Assembly (NCBI RefSeq): GCF_011927825.1
Contig: NZ_JAATJI010000002.1
Coordinates: 310,001-374,000 of the forward strand
Source: Polymorphobacter fuscus
GTDB taxonomy: Bacteria; Pseudomonadota; Alphaproteobacteria; Sphingomonadales; Sphingomonadaceae
Reading direction: 5' to 3'
DNA length: 64,000 nucleotides
This document shows, piece by piece, positions 27,402 through 36,826 of the stretch. The first letter of the stretch is position 1. The number at the start of each line of letters is the position of its first letter. The notes beneath the pieces are model-generated. The model was given only the letters and a program-made list of their open reading frames with translations. It did no database searches and was not told the DNA's origin. Both the position numbers and the translations under genes were made by a program.

Positions 27402-29471
27402 TTACTGCTGCAGCACCGCCACGCCTTCGGCCGGCAGCGTCAGCTTGCGCACCTTGCCCCCGCCCAGCACATCCGTCATCGACCCCGGCAACGCCACGTC
27501 GCGCGCTTCCCGGCCGTGGTTGACGAGGATGGTGATGGTTCGGCCGCCGCCCTCTCGGGTCATCAGTTCGACATCGGCCGGCACGGCGAAAGCCCGCGTC
27601 ACGCCGGCGTCGCGCAAGGCGGTGTCGATCAGCCGCTTCATCACCGCATCATCGACAAGCGCGCCGACATAGGTGATGCGGCCCTTGCCGGCCCTGCGGC
27701 TGATGACGGCGGGCTTGCCATCGAGCCAGCCATTGGCCTTGCCGTAGCGCAGCAGCACGTCGGTGTCGGGCGCTGCGGGGGATAGCTGTTCGGCCCAGAC
27801 CACCGCCTTGCCATCGCCGGCTTCGATGGCTTCGTCGAGCGCGTGGAATTGTTCGACCTGGCCGCCGAGCAGATCGGCGAGCGGGCCCGGTTGACGACGG
27901 GTTTCGAGGCGGTTGAATTCGTCCTTCAGGCCCGAACGCGGGCCGAGGATGAGGTGGCCGCCGCCGCGCACATAGGCCGTCAACCGCGTCGCCATCGCAT
28001 CGGTAATGATGTTGAGATTGGGCGCAACGACCAGCTTGTAGCCGGCCAGCGGTGCCGCGGCCGCCTCGACGATATCGACGGCGCCCAGCGCGTCCTTGAG
28101 CGGCCGATAGTAATCGAGAAGCACTTCGATCTGGTCGTAATCGCGGTGGTGCAACTGGAAATCGATCGCCCAGCGGCTGGGATAATCCTGAAGGATGGCG
28201 ACCGGCGACACCGGTTGCGTGCCGGCCAGCGCCGCCGAGGCCTTCGCCATGTCACGGCCGATCTGCTGCACTTCGGGGTAGATCGGCAGCGGCTTGCCGT
28301 CGGGCCCGACGATCGAACCGTGCATCGTTTCCTGGCCGTTGCGGGCGTTGCGCCATTGCCAGTAGAGGATGGCGTCGGCGCCATGGCCGACCGCCTGCCA
28401 CGCCAGCGCGCGGGTTTCGCCCGGGTAGAGCATGTTGCTGACGCCGGCCCAGTTGACGAAGCCGGGCTGGGTTTCCATCACCCAGAAGTTCTTGCGCTTC
28501 CAGCCGCGCACCAGGTCGTGCGAGGCGCCGGCGCGCCAGGGTTTGAGATGGCCGCTGCCGACATATTCGTCCCATGACGCGAAATCGAGATCGCGGTTCA
28601 TCTCGTAGCGGTCGAAGCGATTGGCCCAGCCAAGGCCGCCGAAATTGATCGTGATGAACTGGTTGCCGCCGACCACCGCGCGGATGGCGTCGATCTGGTT
28701 CTGGTGAAAACCGCGCCACTGCGCCGTGATGAAACGCTTCAATTCGAGCATCCAGCCCGGGTTGGCGTGGTCGGTGTTGAACGGCACCTGCGACCAGTCG
28801 GTGTAGGTCTGCGACCAATAGGCGGTAGTCCAGGCCGCGTTGAGCCTGTCGAGACTGCCATAGCGCTGCTTCAGCCAGGCGACCCAGGCGGCGCGGGCTT
28901 CGGGATCATAGCTTTCGTCGGTCGGTTCGTTGCCGATCTGCCAGCCGATGACATTGGGCTCGTCCTTAAGCGCCCTGGCCATCTGCGTGACGATGGCGCG
29001 CGAGAGATCCCGATACCGGCGCGACGAGATCGAGAATTGCCGGCGCCCGCCGTGGCCGAGGGTTTTGCCGGTGCCATCGACCTGCAGGGTATCGGGATAT
29101 TTCTGCGTCAGCCACGCCGGCGGTGTGTCGGTGGGCGTGCCGACGACGACTTTGAGCCCGTGTTTCGCCGCCAGCCGGGTGGCGCGCACCAGCCAGTCCA
29201 TGTCGTACTGGCCTTCGGCCGGCTCCATCCGGCTCCAGGCATATTCGCCGATGCGCACGACATTGGCGCCGTGCGCCTTCATCAGGCGCAGGTCCTCGTC
29301 CCACGCGGCTTCGGGCCATTGTTCGGGGTACCAGGCGGAGCCGAGCCACAGCCGTTCGTGCGCGACGGCGGCGGCGGCAGGTGTCGCCTTGGCGACCTCT
29401 GCACCGGCCGGCGGCGCCGCCAGCATGGCAAGCGCGAGGGCGGGGGCGAGGGCGAATGGCAGCAGCTTCAC
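27402..29471 (-). CDS. Exported GH42-type beta-galactosidase-like enzyme (second copy)
   Basis: 689 residues from the GTG at 29471 overlapping the stop of the GH140-like gene. The signal peptide runs to about PAGAEVA. GH42 signatures: WYPEQWPEAAWDEDLRLM, NVVRIGEYAWSRMEP, GWQIGNEPTDES (acid/base Glu) and NFWVMETQPGFVNW (nucleophile). It is clearly paralogous to the GH42 protein at 19832-21910 across the whole length. Last gene of a ten-gene minus-strand operon. The beta-galactosidase name is by family; the natural linkage is unknown, and the association of both copies with apiose genes suggests a related pentoside. Confidence 0.85.
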   Translation of the reverse strand: MKLLPFALAPALALAMLAAPPAGAEVAKATPAAAAVAHERLWLGSAWYPEQWPEAAWDEDLRLMKAHGANVVRIGEYAWSRMEPAEGQYDMDWLVRATRLAAKHGLKVVVGTPTDTPPAWLTQKYPDTLQVDGTGKTLGHGGRRQFSISSRRYRDLSRAIVTQMARALKDEPNVIGWQIGNEPTDESYDPEARAAWVAWLKQRYGSLDRLNAAWTTAYWSQTYTDWSQVPFNTDHANPGWMLELKRFITAQWRGFHQNQIDAIRAVVGGNQFITINFGGLGWANRFDRYEMNRDLDFASWDEYVGSGHLKPWRAGASHDLVRGWKRKNFWVMETQPGFVNWAGVSNMLYPGETRALAWQAVGHGADAILYWQWRNARNGQETMHGSIVGPDGKPLPIYPEVQQIGRDMAKASAALAGTQPVSPVAILQDYPSRWAIDFQLHHRDYDQIEVLLDYYRPLKDALGAVDIVEAAAAPLAGYKLVVAPNLNIITDAMATRLTAYVRGGGHLILGPRSGLKDEFNRLETRRQPGPLADLLGGQVEQFHALDEAIEAGDGKAVVWAEQLSPAAPDTDVLLRYGKANGWLDGKPAVISRRAGKGRITYVGALVDDAVMKRLIDTALRDAGVTRAFAVPADVELMTREGGGRTITILVNHGREARDVALPGSMTDVLGGGKVRKLTLPAEGVAVLQQ

Positions 29472-30859
29472 TGGCTCGTTCCTGTCGTGGCGTCGTCGAG
29501 GACGAGCGCCCAGTCGTTGCCCGGCGCGGAGCGGCCCGGCGGCGTGAACAGCTGTTCGCCGCTGTTGGCAAAAGTGCCGACCGGCGTCGATGTGCCGGTG
29601 CGCGGGTCGAACCAGGTGGCGCGCACGTGCTTGCCGCTGATCTTGCCCATCGCCACGCGGAATGGCTTGCCGGTGTAGCTGTAGGCGATGGCGTAGCTGC
29701 GGCCGCGGGTCGCCGCGACGCGATCGTAGCGCGTGCCGTTGCCGATGATCAGCGACTGGTCGGGGACGCGATCGACGAAGGGACGCGACAGGACCAGATC
29801 CTTCAGATGGTGCATCTGCCTGGCACCATCGGCATCGATCGAATCGCGCCACGACAGCGTCGGCCAATAGGCGTTGGCGACGCCGCCGGCGGTGAAGAAC
29901 TGCATGACGCTGTTTTCGCCATAGGTGTGGCCCATGGCACCCGCCAGCACCGACCACCAGGCATAGCGGCGGGCGTCGGCAGCGCCCCAGCGCGGTTCCT
30001 GCACCATGTCGAGGCCGTGCGGCATGTTCTCGTAGCTCGGTTCGCCATCGATCGTCGGCTTGGGCGGGCTGCGCGACAGATCGTCGGCGGAATAGACCCA
30101 ATTGTCCTCGCCGCGCGCGTGGAGCATCGTGTCCTGCGCGTAGCTCATGTGCCCCGACTGATACATGTTGAAATCGAGCCACGCCGCATTGTGGAAGAAC
30201 CACGACGAACTGGCGCGGCCAGCGGGGTGGAAGGTCATCAGATGGTTGCGGTCGACAGCCTTGATCGTGGTGCCGAGCACATCCCAGGTGCGCAGCGCCA
30301 TTTCCGGGTATCGATCGCCGCCGTTGAGCCAGATGATGTTGGGCTTGTCCTTGTAGCGCTCGGCGACGAAGCGTCCGATGACAGGGGCGGTTTCGGTGGT
30401 GAGCAGGCGGAAATCCTGCAGATTGCCCCATACCGGCACCAGCGCCAGATAGATGCCATGGGCGGCAGCGCGATCGACGACCCAGTCGAGATGGTCCCAA
30501 TAGTCGTATTCGCCGGGCTTTGCGGGATCATTGCCGGGCGTGACGCGCGGCTGCGTCAGATCACCGTCGACCAGGGCCGGGCCAGCGACGGGATTGGCCA
30601 TTTGCGCCGTGTGGAGCACCATGACCTGCACGACATTGTAACCTTGGGCAGCGCGGGTTTTCAGATAATGTTCGGTGGCGTCCCGGTCGAGCTTGCCGAG
30701 CAGCAGCCAGCCGGTATCGCCGAGCCAGAAGAACGGCTTGCCGCCGGCCTCCAGCGTGCGACCATCGGCCGAAACCCTGAGCGGCGGGGTCTTGCCCTGC
30801 GCCGATGCGGGACCCGCGAGCGCCAGCGCGATGGCACCAAGGAGCGGAATGACCCTCAT
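29468..30859 (-). CDS. Exported GH140-type apiosidase-like protein (DUF4038)
   Basis: 463 residues from the ATG at 30859 overlapping the permease stop (ATGA). Signal peptide ends near GPASAQ. The DUF4038 barrel shows KPFFWLGDTGWLLLGKLDRD, YNVVQVMVLHT, IIWLNGGDRYPE and KPTIDGEPSYENMPHG; the Asp of GGD and Glu of GEP are the likely catalytic acids. A C-terminal beta domain (collagen-binding-like, DUF5605) carries TWFDPRTGTSTPVG. GH140 was defined by a Bacteroides endo-apiosidase that cleaves the apiose-galacturonan bond in rhamnogalacturonan II. A close paralogue begins the same operon. Confidence 0.8.
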   Translation of the reverse strand: MRVIPLLGAIALALAGPASAQGKTPPLRVSADGRTLEAGGKPFFWLGDTGWLLLGKLDRDATEHYLKTRAAQGYNVVQVMVLHTAQMANPVAGPALVDGDLTQPRVTPGNDPAKPGEYDYWDHLDWVVDRAAAHGIYLALVPVWGNLQDFRLLTTETAPVIGRFVAERYKDKPNIIWLNGGDRYPEMALRTWDVLGTTIKAVDRNHLMTFHPAGRASSSWFFHNAAWLDFNMYQSGHMSYAQDTMLHARGEDNWVYSADDLSRSPPKPTIDGEPSYENMPHGLDMVQEPRWGAADARRYAWWSVLAGAMGHTYGENSVMQFFTAGGVANAYWPTLSWRDSIDADGARQMHHLKDLVLSRPFVDRVPDQSLIIGNGTRYDRVAATRGRSYAIAYSYTGKPFRVAMGKISGKHVRATWFDPRTGTSTPVGTFANSGEQLFTPPGRSAPGNDWALVLDDATTGTSQ

Positions 30860-32109
30860 TGTGCCAACGCACCCGCCTTGAGGTCGAAGCCGCGCGTGCA
30901 ATCGATGAAGGCAAAAATGCCGGCAGCAACGAGCACCATCGCCGCCACGCCTTGCAATGGCAGATTATAGTTGCCGGTGGCGGCGACGACATAGCCGAAC
31001 GCCACCGAGCAGATGAAGCCGCCGAGGTTGCCGGCGGTGTTCATCACGCCGCTGGCCGTGCCGCCGTAACGTCCGCCGATCGCCATGCACATTGCCCAGG
31101 CTGCCGGCAGCATCAGGTCCATGACCATGAAGGCGGCGCCGGCAAAGGCGATGATCGCGACCTTGGAGGTAACGAGGCTCATCGCCACCAGCAGGGCCGC
31201 CGTGACGACGAGGCACGCCGACGCGATGATGCGATAGGCGCGGCCGATGCCGATGCGCTCCGCGAGCCGGTCGCACAACACGCCGCCGGCCAGATTGCCG
31301 ACGATGCCGAGCAGGAAGGGGATCGAGCCATAGATCCCCATTTCGGCAACGGTGAAGCCGGCGCCCTTGACCATCCACGTCGGGAACCAGCCGAAGAAGA
31401 ACCAGCTTCCGAAGGCGTAGAAGAAATAGGCGACCGTGATCAGCCAGAGCTGCGGCAGGCCGAGCAGCTTCTTCCACGGCGTGCCGGTGTGGCCGGCCAT
31501 TTCATCCCGGCCGATTTCGGCGACTTCTTCCGGGGTGATCCCCGGCTGGTCGGCGGGATTGTCATGGAACCATCGCCACCAGGCAATTGCCCAGACGAAG
31601 CCGAGCAGGCCGAGGATGACGAACACCGCGCGCCAGCCGAACCAGATGTTGGCGGGCACGAGCAGCAGCGGCGCCAGCCCGCCGCCGAGGCGGCTGGCAG
31701 CCCAGATGACGCCCTGGCCGCGCGCGCGCTCCCGCGCCGGCAACCAGCGATAGAGCACGCCGGTCATGTTGGGATAGGCACCGGCAGCGCCGAGCCCGAA
31801 CAGGAACCGCGCCGCGGCCAATTGCCAGAAGCTGCGGCACAGCGCGGTGATGGCGGTGAAGAACGACCACCAGATGGTGATGCGCCGCAATTCCTTGCGA
31901 TAGCCATGCTTGTCGCCCATCGCGCCGGATGGAATTTCGAACACCGCATAGGCGATGACATAGGCACTGAGCACCCAGCCCCATTGTTCGGGGGAAATGT
32001 TCAGGTCCTTCTGGATCGTCGGGCCGGTGACGGCGATCGCCAGCCGGTCGATGAAGGTGATGACCGACAGGACCGCCAGAAAGCCGAGGACGATACGGCG
32101 TTTCTTCAC
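30856..32109 (-). CDS. MFS permease of the anion:cation symporter type
   Basis: 417 residues, twelve membrane spans. The first helix ending VITFIDRLAIAVTGPTI and the WGWVLSAYVIAYAVFEIPSGAMGDKHG region are typical of the ACS subfamily (hexuronate, glucarate, galactonate, tartrate permeases). It would import a sugar acid or neutral sugar from the periplasm. It sits between the racemase-like and GH140-like genes with ATGA overlaps on both sides. L-rhamnose, D-apiose or their acids are candidate substrates; this is inference. Confidence 0.85.
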   Translation of the reverse strand: MKKRRIVLGFLAVLSVITFIDRLAIAVTGPTIQKDLNISPEQWGWVLSAYVIAYAVFEIPSGAMGDKHGYRKELRRITIWWSFFTAITALCRSFWQLAAARFLFGLGAAGAYPNMTGVLYRWLPARERARGQGVIWAASRLGGGLAPLLLVPANIWFGWRAVFVILGLLGFVWAIAWWRWFHDNPADQPGITPEEVAEIGRDEMAGHTGTPWKKLLGLPQLWLITVAYFFYAFGSWFFFGWFPTWMVKGAGFTVAEMGIYGSIPFLLGIVGNLAGGVLCDRLAERIGIGRAYRIIASACLVVTAALLVAMSLVTSKVAIIAFAGAAFMVMDLMLPAAWAMCMAIGGRYGGTASGVMNTAGNLGGFICSVAFGYVVAATGNYNLPLQGVAAMVLVAAGIFAFIDCTRGFDLKAGALAQ

Positions 32110-32774
32110 CGTGGCCGGGCCTGCAGAATGTCGCGCACGCGTTCGATGCCGAGTTCCGGGCTGGCGAGGACGGGTGCGGCGACAGCGCCGGGCGGGAGCG
32201 CTGCGACCACGCGCGCCATCGATGCCTGGGCGAGCACGATGACGTCCATGCCCGCCATCGCGCCGGTCAGCGCTTCGCCGACGATGCGATCATGGGTGGC
32301 GCCGTCGCCGGCCATCACCGCGGCAAAGGCGCCGTCGCAGACATGCTCGACGATTTCGACGTCCTTGCCCTCTTCGGCCGCGACACGCCAGATGAGATCG
32401 GCGGTCGGTTGCAAGGTGGTCGGCAGCGTGGCGATGACGCCGATCCGGCGGCCGGTGGCGACGGCTTTCTCTGCCATGGGCCTGTCGACGCGCAGCACCG
32501 GCTGGTCATAAAGTTCGGCGGCCATGTCCACCGCACGCCCGATCGACGAGCAGGTGACCAGCGCGATGTCGCAGCCGGCGTCGAACGTGGAACCCACCAG
32601 CCGGATCACCTGGCGCATCGTCGCCTTTTGCAAATGGCCGGCGGCGATGGTGTTCTTGATCGTGCTTTCGTCGACGAAATGCAGAATGCGGACATCGGGG
32701 ATCACCCGCGCCGCGATCTCGTTGAAGATCGGCGCGAGGACCGGTGAATTGTGGACGAGACCAAGGGTAGCCAC
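32106..32774 (-). CDS. Asp/Glu/hydantoin racemase-superfamily protein of unknown function
   Basis: 222 residues from the GTG at 32774, with AAAGGAA as ribosome site. The fold is indicated by LGLVHNSPVLAPIFNEIA, DIALVTCSSIGRAVD (first catalytic Cys position retained) and VIVLAQASMARV, where hydantoin-type racemases carry the second Cys (Gln here). Loss of one Cys argues against a two-base racemase and for a different isomerase, lyase or decarboxylase. It is embedded in the L-rhamnose/apiose operon, 14 bases after GH78. No published step of either pathway that I know needs it. Confidence 0.7.
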   Translation of the reverse strand: MATLGLVHNSPVLAPIFNEIAARVIPDVRILHFVDESTIKNTIAAGHLQKATMRQVIRLVGSTFDAGCDIALVTCSSIGRAVDMAAELYDQPVLRVDRPMAEKAVATGRRIGVIATLPTTLQPTADLIWRVAAEEGKDVEIVEHVCDGAFAAVMAGDGATHDRIVGEALTGAMAGMDVIVLAQASMARVVAALPPGAVAAPVLASPELGIERVRDILQARPR

Positions 32775-32788
32775 GACAGGGTTCCTTT

Positions 32789-35700
32789 CTAAGCCAGGGC
32801 GAAATCATGGGTGCCCGAACCGATTTCGAAGCGGACGAGACCGGCGGCGCGCGCAAGGTTGCGGACGCGCGGATCCGCTTCGATCGACGCACCGAACAGG
32901 CACCAATGGCCTCGATCCGGCAGTTCGACTTCGGCCATCGTGTTTGCCGGGATGGTCAGACGAAAGTCGGTGAGGCCTTCGGCATCGCCGTCGGTTGCGG
33001 CTTCGATCGTGCCGACATGCGATTCATAGCGCGCCGATACACGGCCGATCGCCGGGTACCACAGCGGCCGCGCGGCGATGCGCGGAAAGCCCGGCGCCGC
33101 CGGCGCAATGCCTGCCAGCCGCCGGTAGAAAAAGCCGACGACCGCGCCGAAGGCATAGTGATTGTAGCTGTTCATCGACAGGTCGCCGGTATCGCCGTTC
33201 CAGCGTTCCCACATCGTTGTCGCGCCCTGTTCGGGCATATAGCCCCAGCTCGGATAGCCGGTCTGGAGCAGCAGCGCCGAGACTTCGGCGTGCAGGCCGG
33301 CATCGGCGAGAACATCGAGAAGATAGGGGGTGCCGAGAAAGCCGGTCGAAAGCTTCATGCCGCGCCGGCGGATGTCCGCGGCGAGCAACCGCGCGGCGGC
33401 GGCGCGCATGTCATCGGGCACCAGACCCATGTGCAGCGCGAGCACCTGGCTCGTCTGGCTGCCATTGCCGGCGGTACCATCGGCGGCGACGAATTCGGTG
33501 ATGAAGGCGGCACGGATTGCGGCGTGGAGCGCAGCATAGCGGGCAGCCTCGGTGCGTCCGGTGGCGGCCGCCATCTCGGCCATCAGCTGCGCACACCATG
33601 CCCAATAGGCGGTGGCGCAGAGTGCGCGCGGGGTGGTTTCGTCGTCGGGCTGGATCGCATCGACCGACAGCCAGTCCCCCAGGTCAAGGCCGCGATCGTG
33701 GCGCCAGACATGGTCCGGGTTGCGGCGCTGAACAAAGTCCATCCAGCGCGTCATCGCCGCCCAGTTTTCGTCGATCACCGCAGTGTCGCCGTAGCGCTGC
33801 CAGAGCTGCCACGGCAGGATGATTCCGGCCTCGCTCCACCCCGCGGTGACGACATCGGGGAAGGATTGCGGCTGCGGCACCACGATCGGATAGGCGCCGT
33901 CGCCGCGCTGCGCTGCCCGGGCTTCGAGCAGGAAGCGCCGGATGAAGGGATCGACTTCCATGTTGAAGGCGGCGGCATCGAGGAAGACCTGGATGTCGCC
34001 CATCCAGCCCATGCGCTCGTCGCGCTGCGGGCAGTCGGTAGGGACGGAAAAGAAGTTGCTGCGCTGGCTCCAAAGGGCGTTGTTCCAGATCGTCTGGAGC
34101 AACGGCGCGTCGGGAAAGGCCATTGTGCCGGTTTCGCGACAGGCGCTGTGGACGATGATGCCTTCGACGGTCGCGGGTGTCGGGACGCCGGGAAAGCCGC
34201 TGATCTCGACGTAGCGAAAGCCGTGGTAGGTGAAGCTTGGCTCGAACACCTCGTCGCCGTTGCCGGCCAGCACGAAGCGATCGGTGGCGCGGGCGAGGCG
34301 CAGGTTCGACAGGTCGGCGGTGCCATCGGGGTTGAGCAGTTCGGCGAATTTGGCTGTGATCGTCGTGCCGGCCGGGCCGCGGGCCGTGATTCGCACCCAG
34401 CCGGAGAAATTCTGGCCAAAATCGAGGACGTAGCGGCCGGGCAAAGGCTCGGTGATGGTGGCTGCCAGCCGCGTCCCGGTGCGCTTCAGGGCAGGCGAAG
34501 TCTGGGCGACCAGGCGTGCGCCAGGCGCGAAACCGGGCTTCGCGAGTGGCCATTGCGAAGCGTCGAAGCCGGGGCGATCCCAGCCGGGCTGTTCGAGCCG
34601 CGCGTCGCGGGTTTCGCCATCATAGATTTCGGCGGCGGTGATGGCCGATGGAGCGGTGCGCCAATCGCCGCCGGTCGTCACCCATTCGCGGCTGCCATCG
34701 GCATAATCGACCCGAAGCTGGGCGCGGAAGCGGCGCGGGGCGGGGCCGAAGCCATAGCGCTCGATCCGCCAGCCGAAGGCACTGGCATACCAGCCGTCGC
34801 CGACGACGGCGCCAAGCGTGTTGGCGCCGACCGCGATCAACGCGGTGACATCATGGGTCTGGTAAAGGACATGGTCCGCCGCGACGCTCATTTCGGGCGC
34901 GAGGATGGCGTCGGAGACGGCACACCCGTTGATGCGGGCGTCATAAGCGCCGAGTGCGGTGGCGTAGAGCCGCGCCGCGACGACGGGCCTGTCGCAGGTG
35001 AAGTCGGTCCGCAGCAGCATCGCGGGTTCGGCGGGGCGGGGATCATTCTGGACATTGGCGGTGCTGGGGACAGCCGCGGCCCAGTCGTGGGTGTCGACGC
35101 CGGCGCGGGTCCAGCCTTCGGCGGGCGATGGCTCTACCCGCCAGTCGCTGCCGCTGACGATGCGATCGATGCTGCCATCGGCGCGATGGAGCCGGACGAG
35201 CGCTGCAAAGGCACCGCCATCGACCGGGAAGAATCCCACGGTATCGGCTTCGACCAGCGCGCAGACGCTGTTGCGGCCGGGCCGGACGGTGCCGGCATAG
35301 GGCGCCAGCGTTCCCCAGAACGGCAGGTTGGTGTCCCAGTCAAAATGCCAGTCGAGCGGCGACGCCTCGCCGTTGATCCAAACCCCGCGCAGATGGTCCT
35401 TGCCGGCAATCAGCACTTCGGCCAGCACAAGATCGGCGGGCGCGTCGAAGTCGATGCGGAAGGCGTGTGGCCGGTCGTCGAGCGCGGTCTCGCTCCACAC
35501 CCAGGTAAGGTTCGCGGCACGATCGGCGGCGGCAGCGCCATCCTCGGCCTCGATCCAGTCGGCGTGCCAGTCGCCGGCGGTCAGCAGGCCCGTCTCGAAC
35601 CAGGCCGGCGCCGACCTGGCGATATTGCCGGCCGCATCCGCCACTTCCACCGACCACCAGATGCGCTGCATCGACGCCAGCGCCGGCCCCCCATAGGGCA

Positions 35701-35917
35701 AGTCAAAGCTCGCACTGGAGGCGATGTCGCCACTGTCCCAGAGCAGATCTCCGGCCGCCAGCGCCGTCGCGCTTGTCGCAGCGCGGAGCCGGTAGCGCGT
35801 CTGAAGCACGTCGTCGGCGTCGCTTTCGATCCGCCACGACAGCCGTGGCCGTGCGACCTCGGTGCCGAGCAGGTCGACGCTGTATTCGGTGCGAAGATCG
35901 ACGACCTGGAGGGTCAC
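32789..35917 (-). CDS. Alpha-L-rhamnosidase, GH78
   Basis: 1042 residues from a GTG overlapping the lactonase stop. Domains in order: an N-terminal fibronectin-like part (about 1-110, SWRIESDADDVLQTRYRLR), a carbohydrate-binding-like region (about 130-330), the Bac_rhamnosid domain, an (alpha/alpha)6 catalytic barrel from about 590, and a C-terminal beta domain. The hallmark TDCPQRDERMGWMGD contains the general-acid Glu. No signal peptide is apparent at this start, so it may act inside the cell on imported rhamnosides. It supplies L-rhamnose to the pathway enzymes encoded directly upstream. Confidence 0.92.
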   Translation of the reverse strand: MTLQVVDLRTEYSVDLLGTEVARPRLSWRIESDADDVLQTRYRLRAATSATALAAGDLLWDSGDIASSASFDLPYGGPALASMQRIWWSVEVADAAGNIARSAPAWFETGLLTAGDWHADWIEAEDGAAAADRAANLTWVWSETALDDRPHAFRIDFDAPADLVLAEVLIAGKDHLRGVWINGEASPLDWHFDWDTNLPFWGTLAPYAGTVRPGRNSVCALVEADTVGFFPVDGGAFAALVRLHRADGSIDRIVSGSDWRVEPSPAEGWTRAGVDTHDWAAAVPSTANVQNDPRPAEPAMLLRTDFTCDRPVVAARLYATALGAYDARINGCAVSDAILAPEMSVAADHVLYQTHDVTALIAVGANTLGAVVGDGWYASAFGWRIERYGFGPAPRRFRAQLRVDYADGSREWVTTGGDWRTAPSAITAAEIYDGETRDARLEQPGWDRPGFDASQWPLAKPGFAPGARLVAQTSPALKRTGTRLAATITEPLPGRYVLDFGQNFSGWVRITARGPAGTTITAKFAELLNPDGTADLSNLRLARATDRFVLAGNGDEVFEPSFTYHGFRYVEISGFPGVPTPATVEGIIVHSACRETGTMAFPDAPLLQTIWNNALWSQRSNFFSVPTDCPQRDERMGWMGDIQVFLDAAAFNMEVDPFIRRFLLEARAAQRGDGAYPIVVPQPQSFPDVVTAGWSEAGIILPWQLWQRYGDTAVIDENWAAMTRWMDFVQRRNPDHVWRHDRGLDLGDWLSVDAIQPDDETTPRALCATAYWAWCAQLMAEMAAATGRTEAARYAALHAAIRAAFITEFVAADGTAGNGSQTSQVLALHMGLVPDDMRAAAARLLAADIRRRGMKLSTGFLGTPYLLDVLADAGLHAEVSALLLQTGYPSWGYMPEQGATTMWERWNGDTGDLSMNSYNHYAFGAVVGFFYRRLAGIAPAAPGFPRIAARPLWYPAIGRVSARYESHVGTIEAATDGDAEGLTDFRLTIPANTMAEVELPDRGHWCLFGASIEADPRVRNLARAAGLVRFEIGSGTHDFALA

Positions 35918-36825
35918 AACGTCAGGCCGAGGCGATACAGCCGGTTGCCGTTGCCGGCGAACATGGCGCGGCGCTCATCGTCGGAGAAGGCCGCCGTGAT
36001 GTCGTCATAGGCGCGCAAATGCGCGTCGAAACTGCCGAACAGCTTGTCGGTCGGGAAGTCGCTGGCGAACATGGCGCGTTCGATGCCGAACAGGTCGATC
36101 GTTTCCAGCACATAGCGCCGGGCAAAATCGTGCGACCAGGGCCGCTGGGCGAAGCCCATGCCCGAAATCTTGGCGGCGACATGGGGCAGCGCCGCCAGCA
36201 TGGCCATGCCCCGACGCCATTCGCCCCAGCCGTCCGGATCGCCGGGAACCACCATGCCGGTGTGATTGAGGACGACCTGGATATCGGGGTGCCGTGCGAT
36301 CAGGCCGGCCAGATGGGCGAATTGCCCCGGATAGGCTTGGAGATCGAAGCTGAGACCGTGGTTCCGCAACAACCCGAAGCCACGCATCCAGGCATCGGAT
36401 GTGGTGATATCGGATGGCGTGTAGCTGCGCCGTGGGTCGGGATGCCAGTTGACGATATGCCGGATGCCGCGAACGTTGCGGTGGGCGCAGTGCGCTGCCA
36501 GCACGGCTTCGACATCGGGGCTTTCGAGCGCTGCGAAGGCGACGATGCCGTTCGGCATGCCGTCGCGATCGGCCATGCCCTGCAGCCATGCGGTTTCCGT
36601 CAGCGCATCGGCAGCGTCGGCGCCGGCTTCGACATGGACGATGCCGCGCACGTCCCAGCCCGCCGCATCGCTGCGATAGTCCTCGAGCCCATAGTCCCGC
36701 GCAATGGCTGCGACGCTGCCGTTCGGCCCGGAATCGGCAAACGGCGGCGTCAGCCACGGATAGCGGATGAGCGACAGGTCCCACAAATGGACATGGGCGT
36801 CGACGAAGGGCGGGCGGCCGGCCAT
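35914..36825 (-). CDS. LRA2: L-rhamnono-1,4-lactonase (amidohydrolase-2 family, probable)
   Basis: 303 residues. A metal-dependent hydrolase barrel with FVDAHVHLWDL (HxH metal ligands) at the N-terminus, VVLNHTGM (His) and ASDFPTDKLFG (Asp) near the C-terminus. This amidohydrolase-2 group includes sugar lactonases such as rhamnonolactonase. Its position next to rhamnonate dehydratase and the other pathway genes supports hydrolysis of L-rhamnono-gamma-lactone to L-rhamnonate. It starts one base after the SDR stop. Fuconolactonase activity is an alternative. Confidence 0.8.
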   Translation of the reverse strand: MAGRPPFVDAHVHLWDLSLIRYPWLTPPFADSGPNGSVAAIARDYGLEDYRSDAAGWDVRGIVHVEAGADAADALTETAWLQGMADRDGMPNGIVAFAALESPDVEAVLAAHCAHRNVRGIRHIVNWHPDPRRSYTPSDITTSDAWMRGFGLLRNHGLSFDLQAYPGQFAHLAGLIARHPDIQVVLNHTGMVVPGDPDGWGEWRRGMAMLAALPHVAAKISGMGFAQRPWSHDFARRYVLETIDLFGIERAMFASDFPTDKLFGSFDAHLRAYDDITAAFSDDERRAMFAGNGNRLYRLGLTL

Positions 36826-36826
36826 G

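Noticed and set aside
32807..36010. A 1067-codon open frame on the plus strand opposite GH78
   Set aside because: It is the antisense of a clearly recognisable GH78 rhamnosidase and lactonase; high GC keeps the opposite strand open. No motifs.
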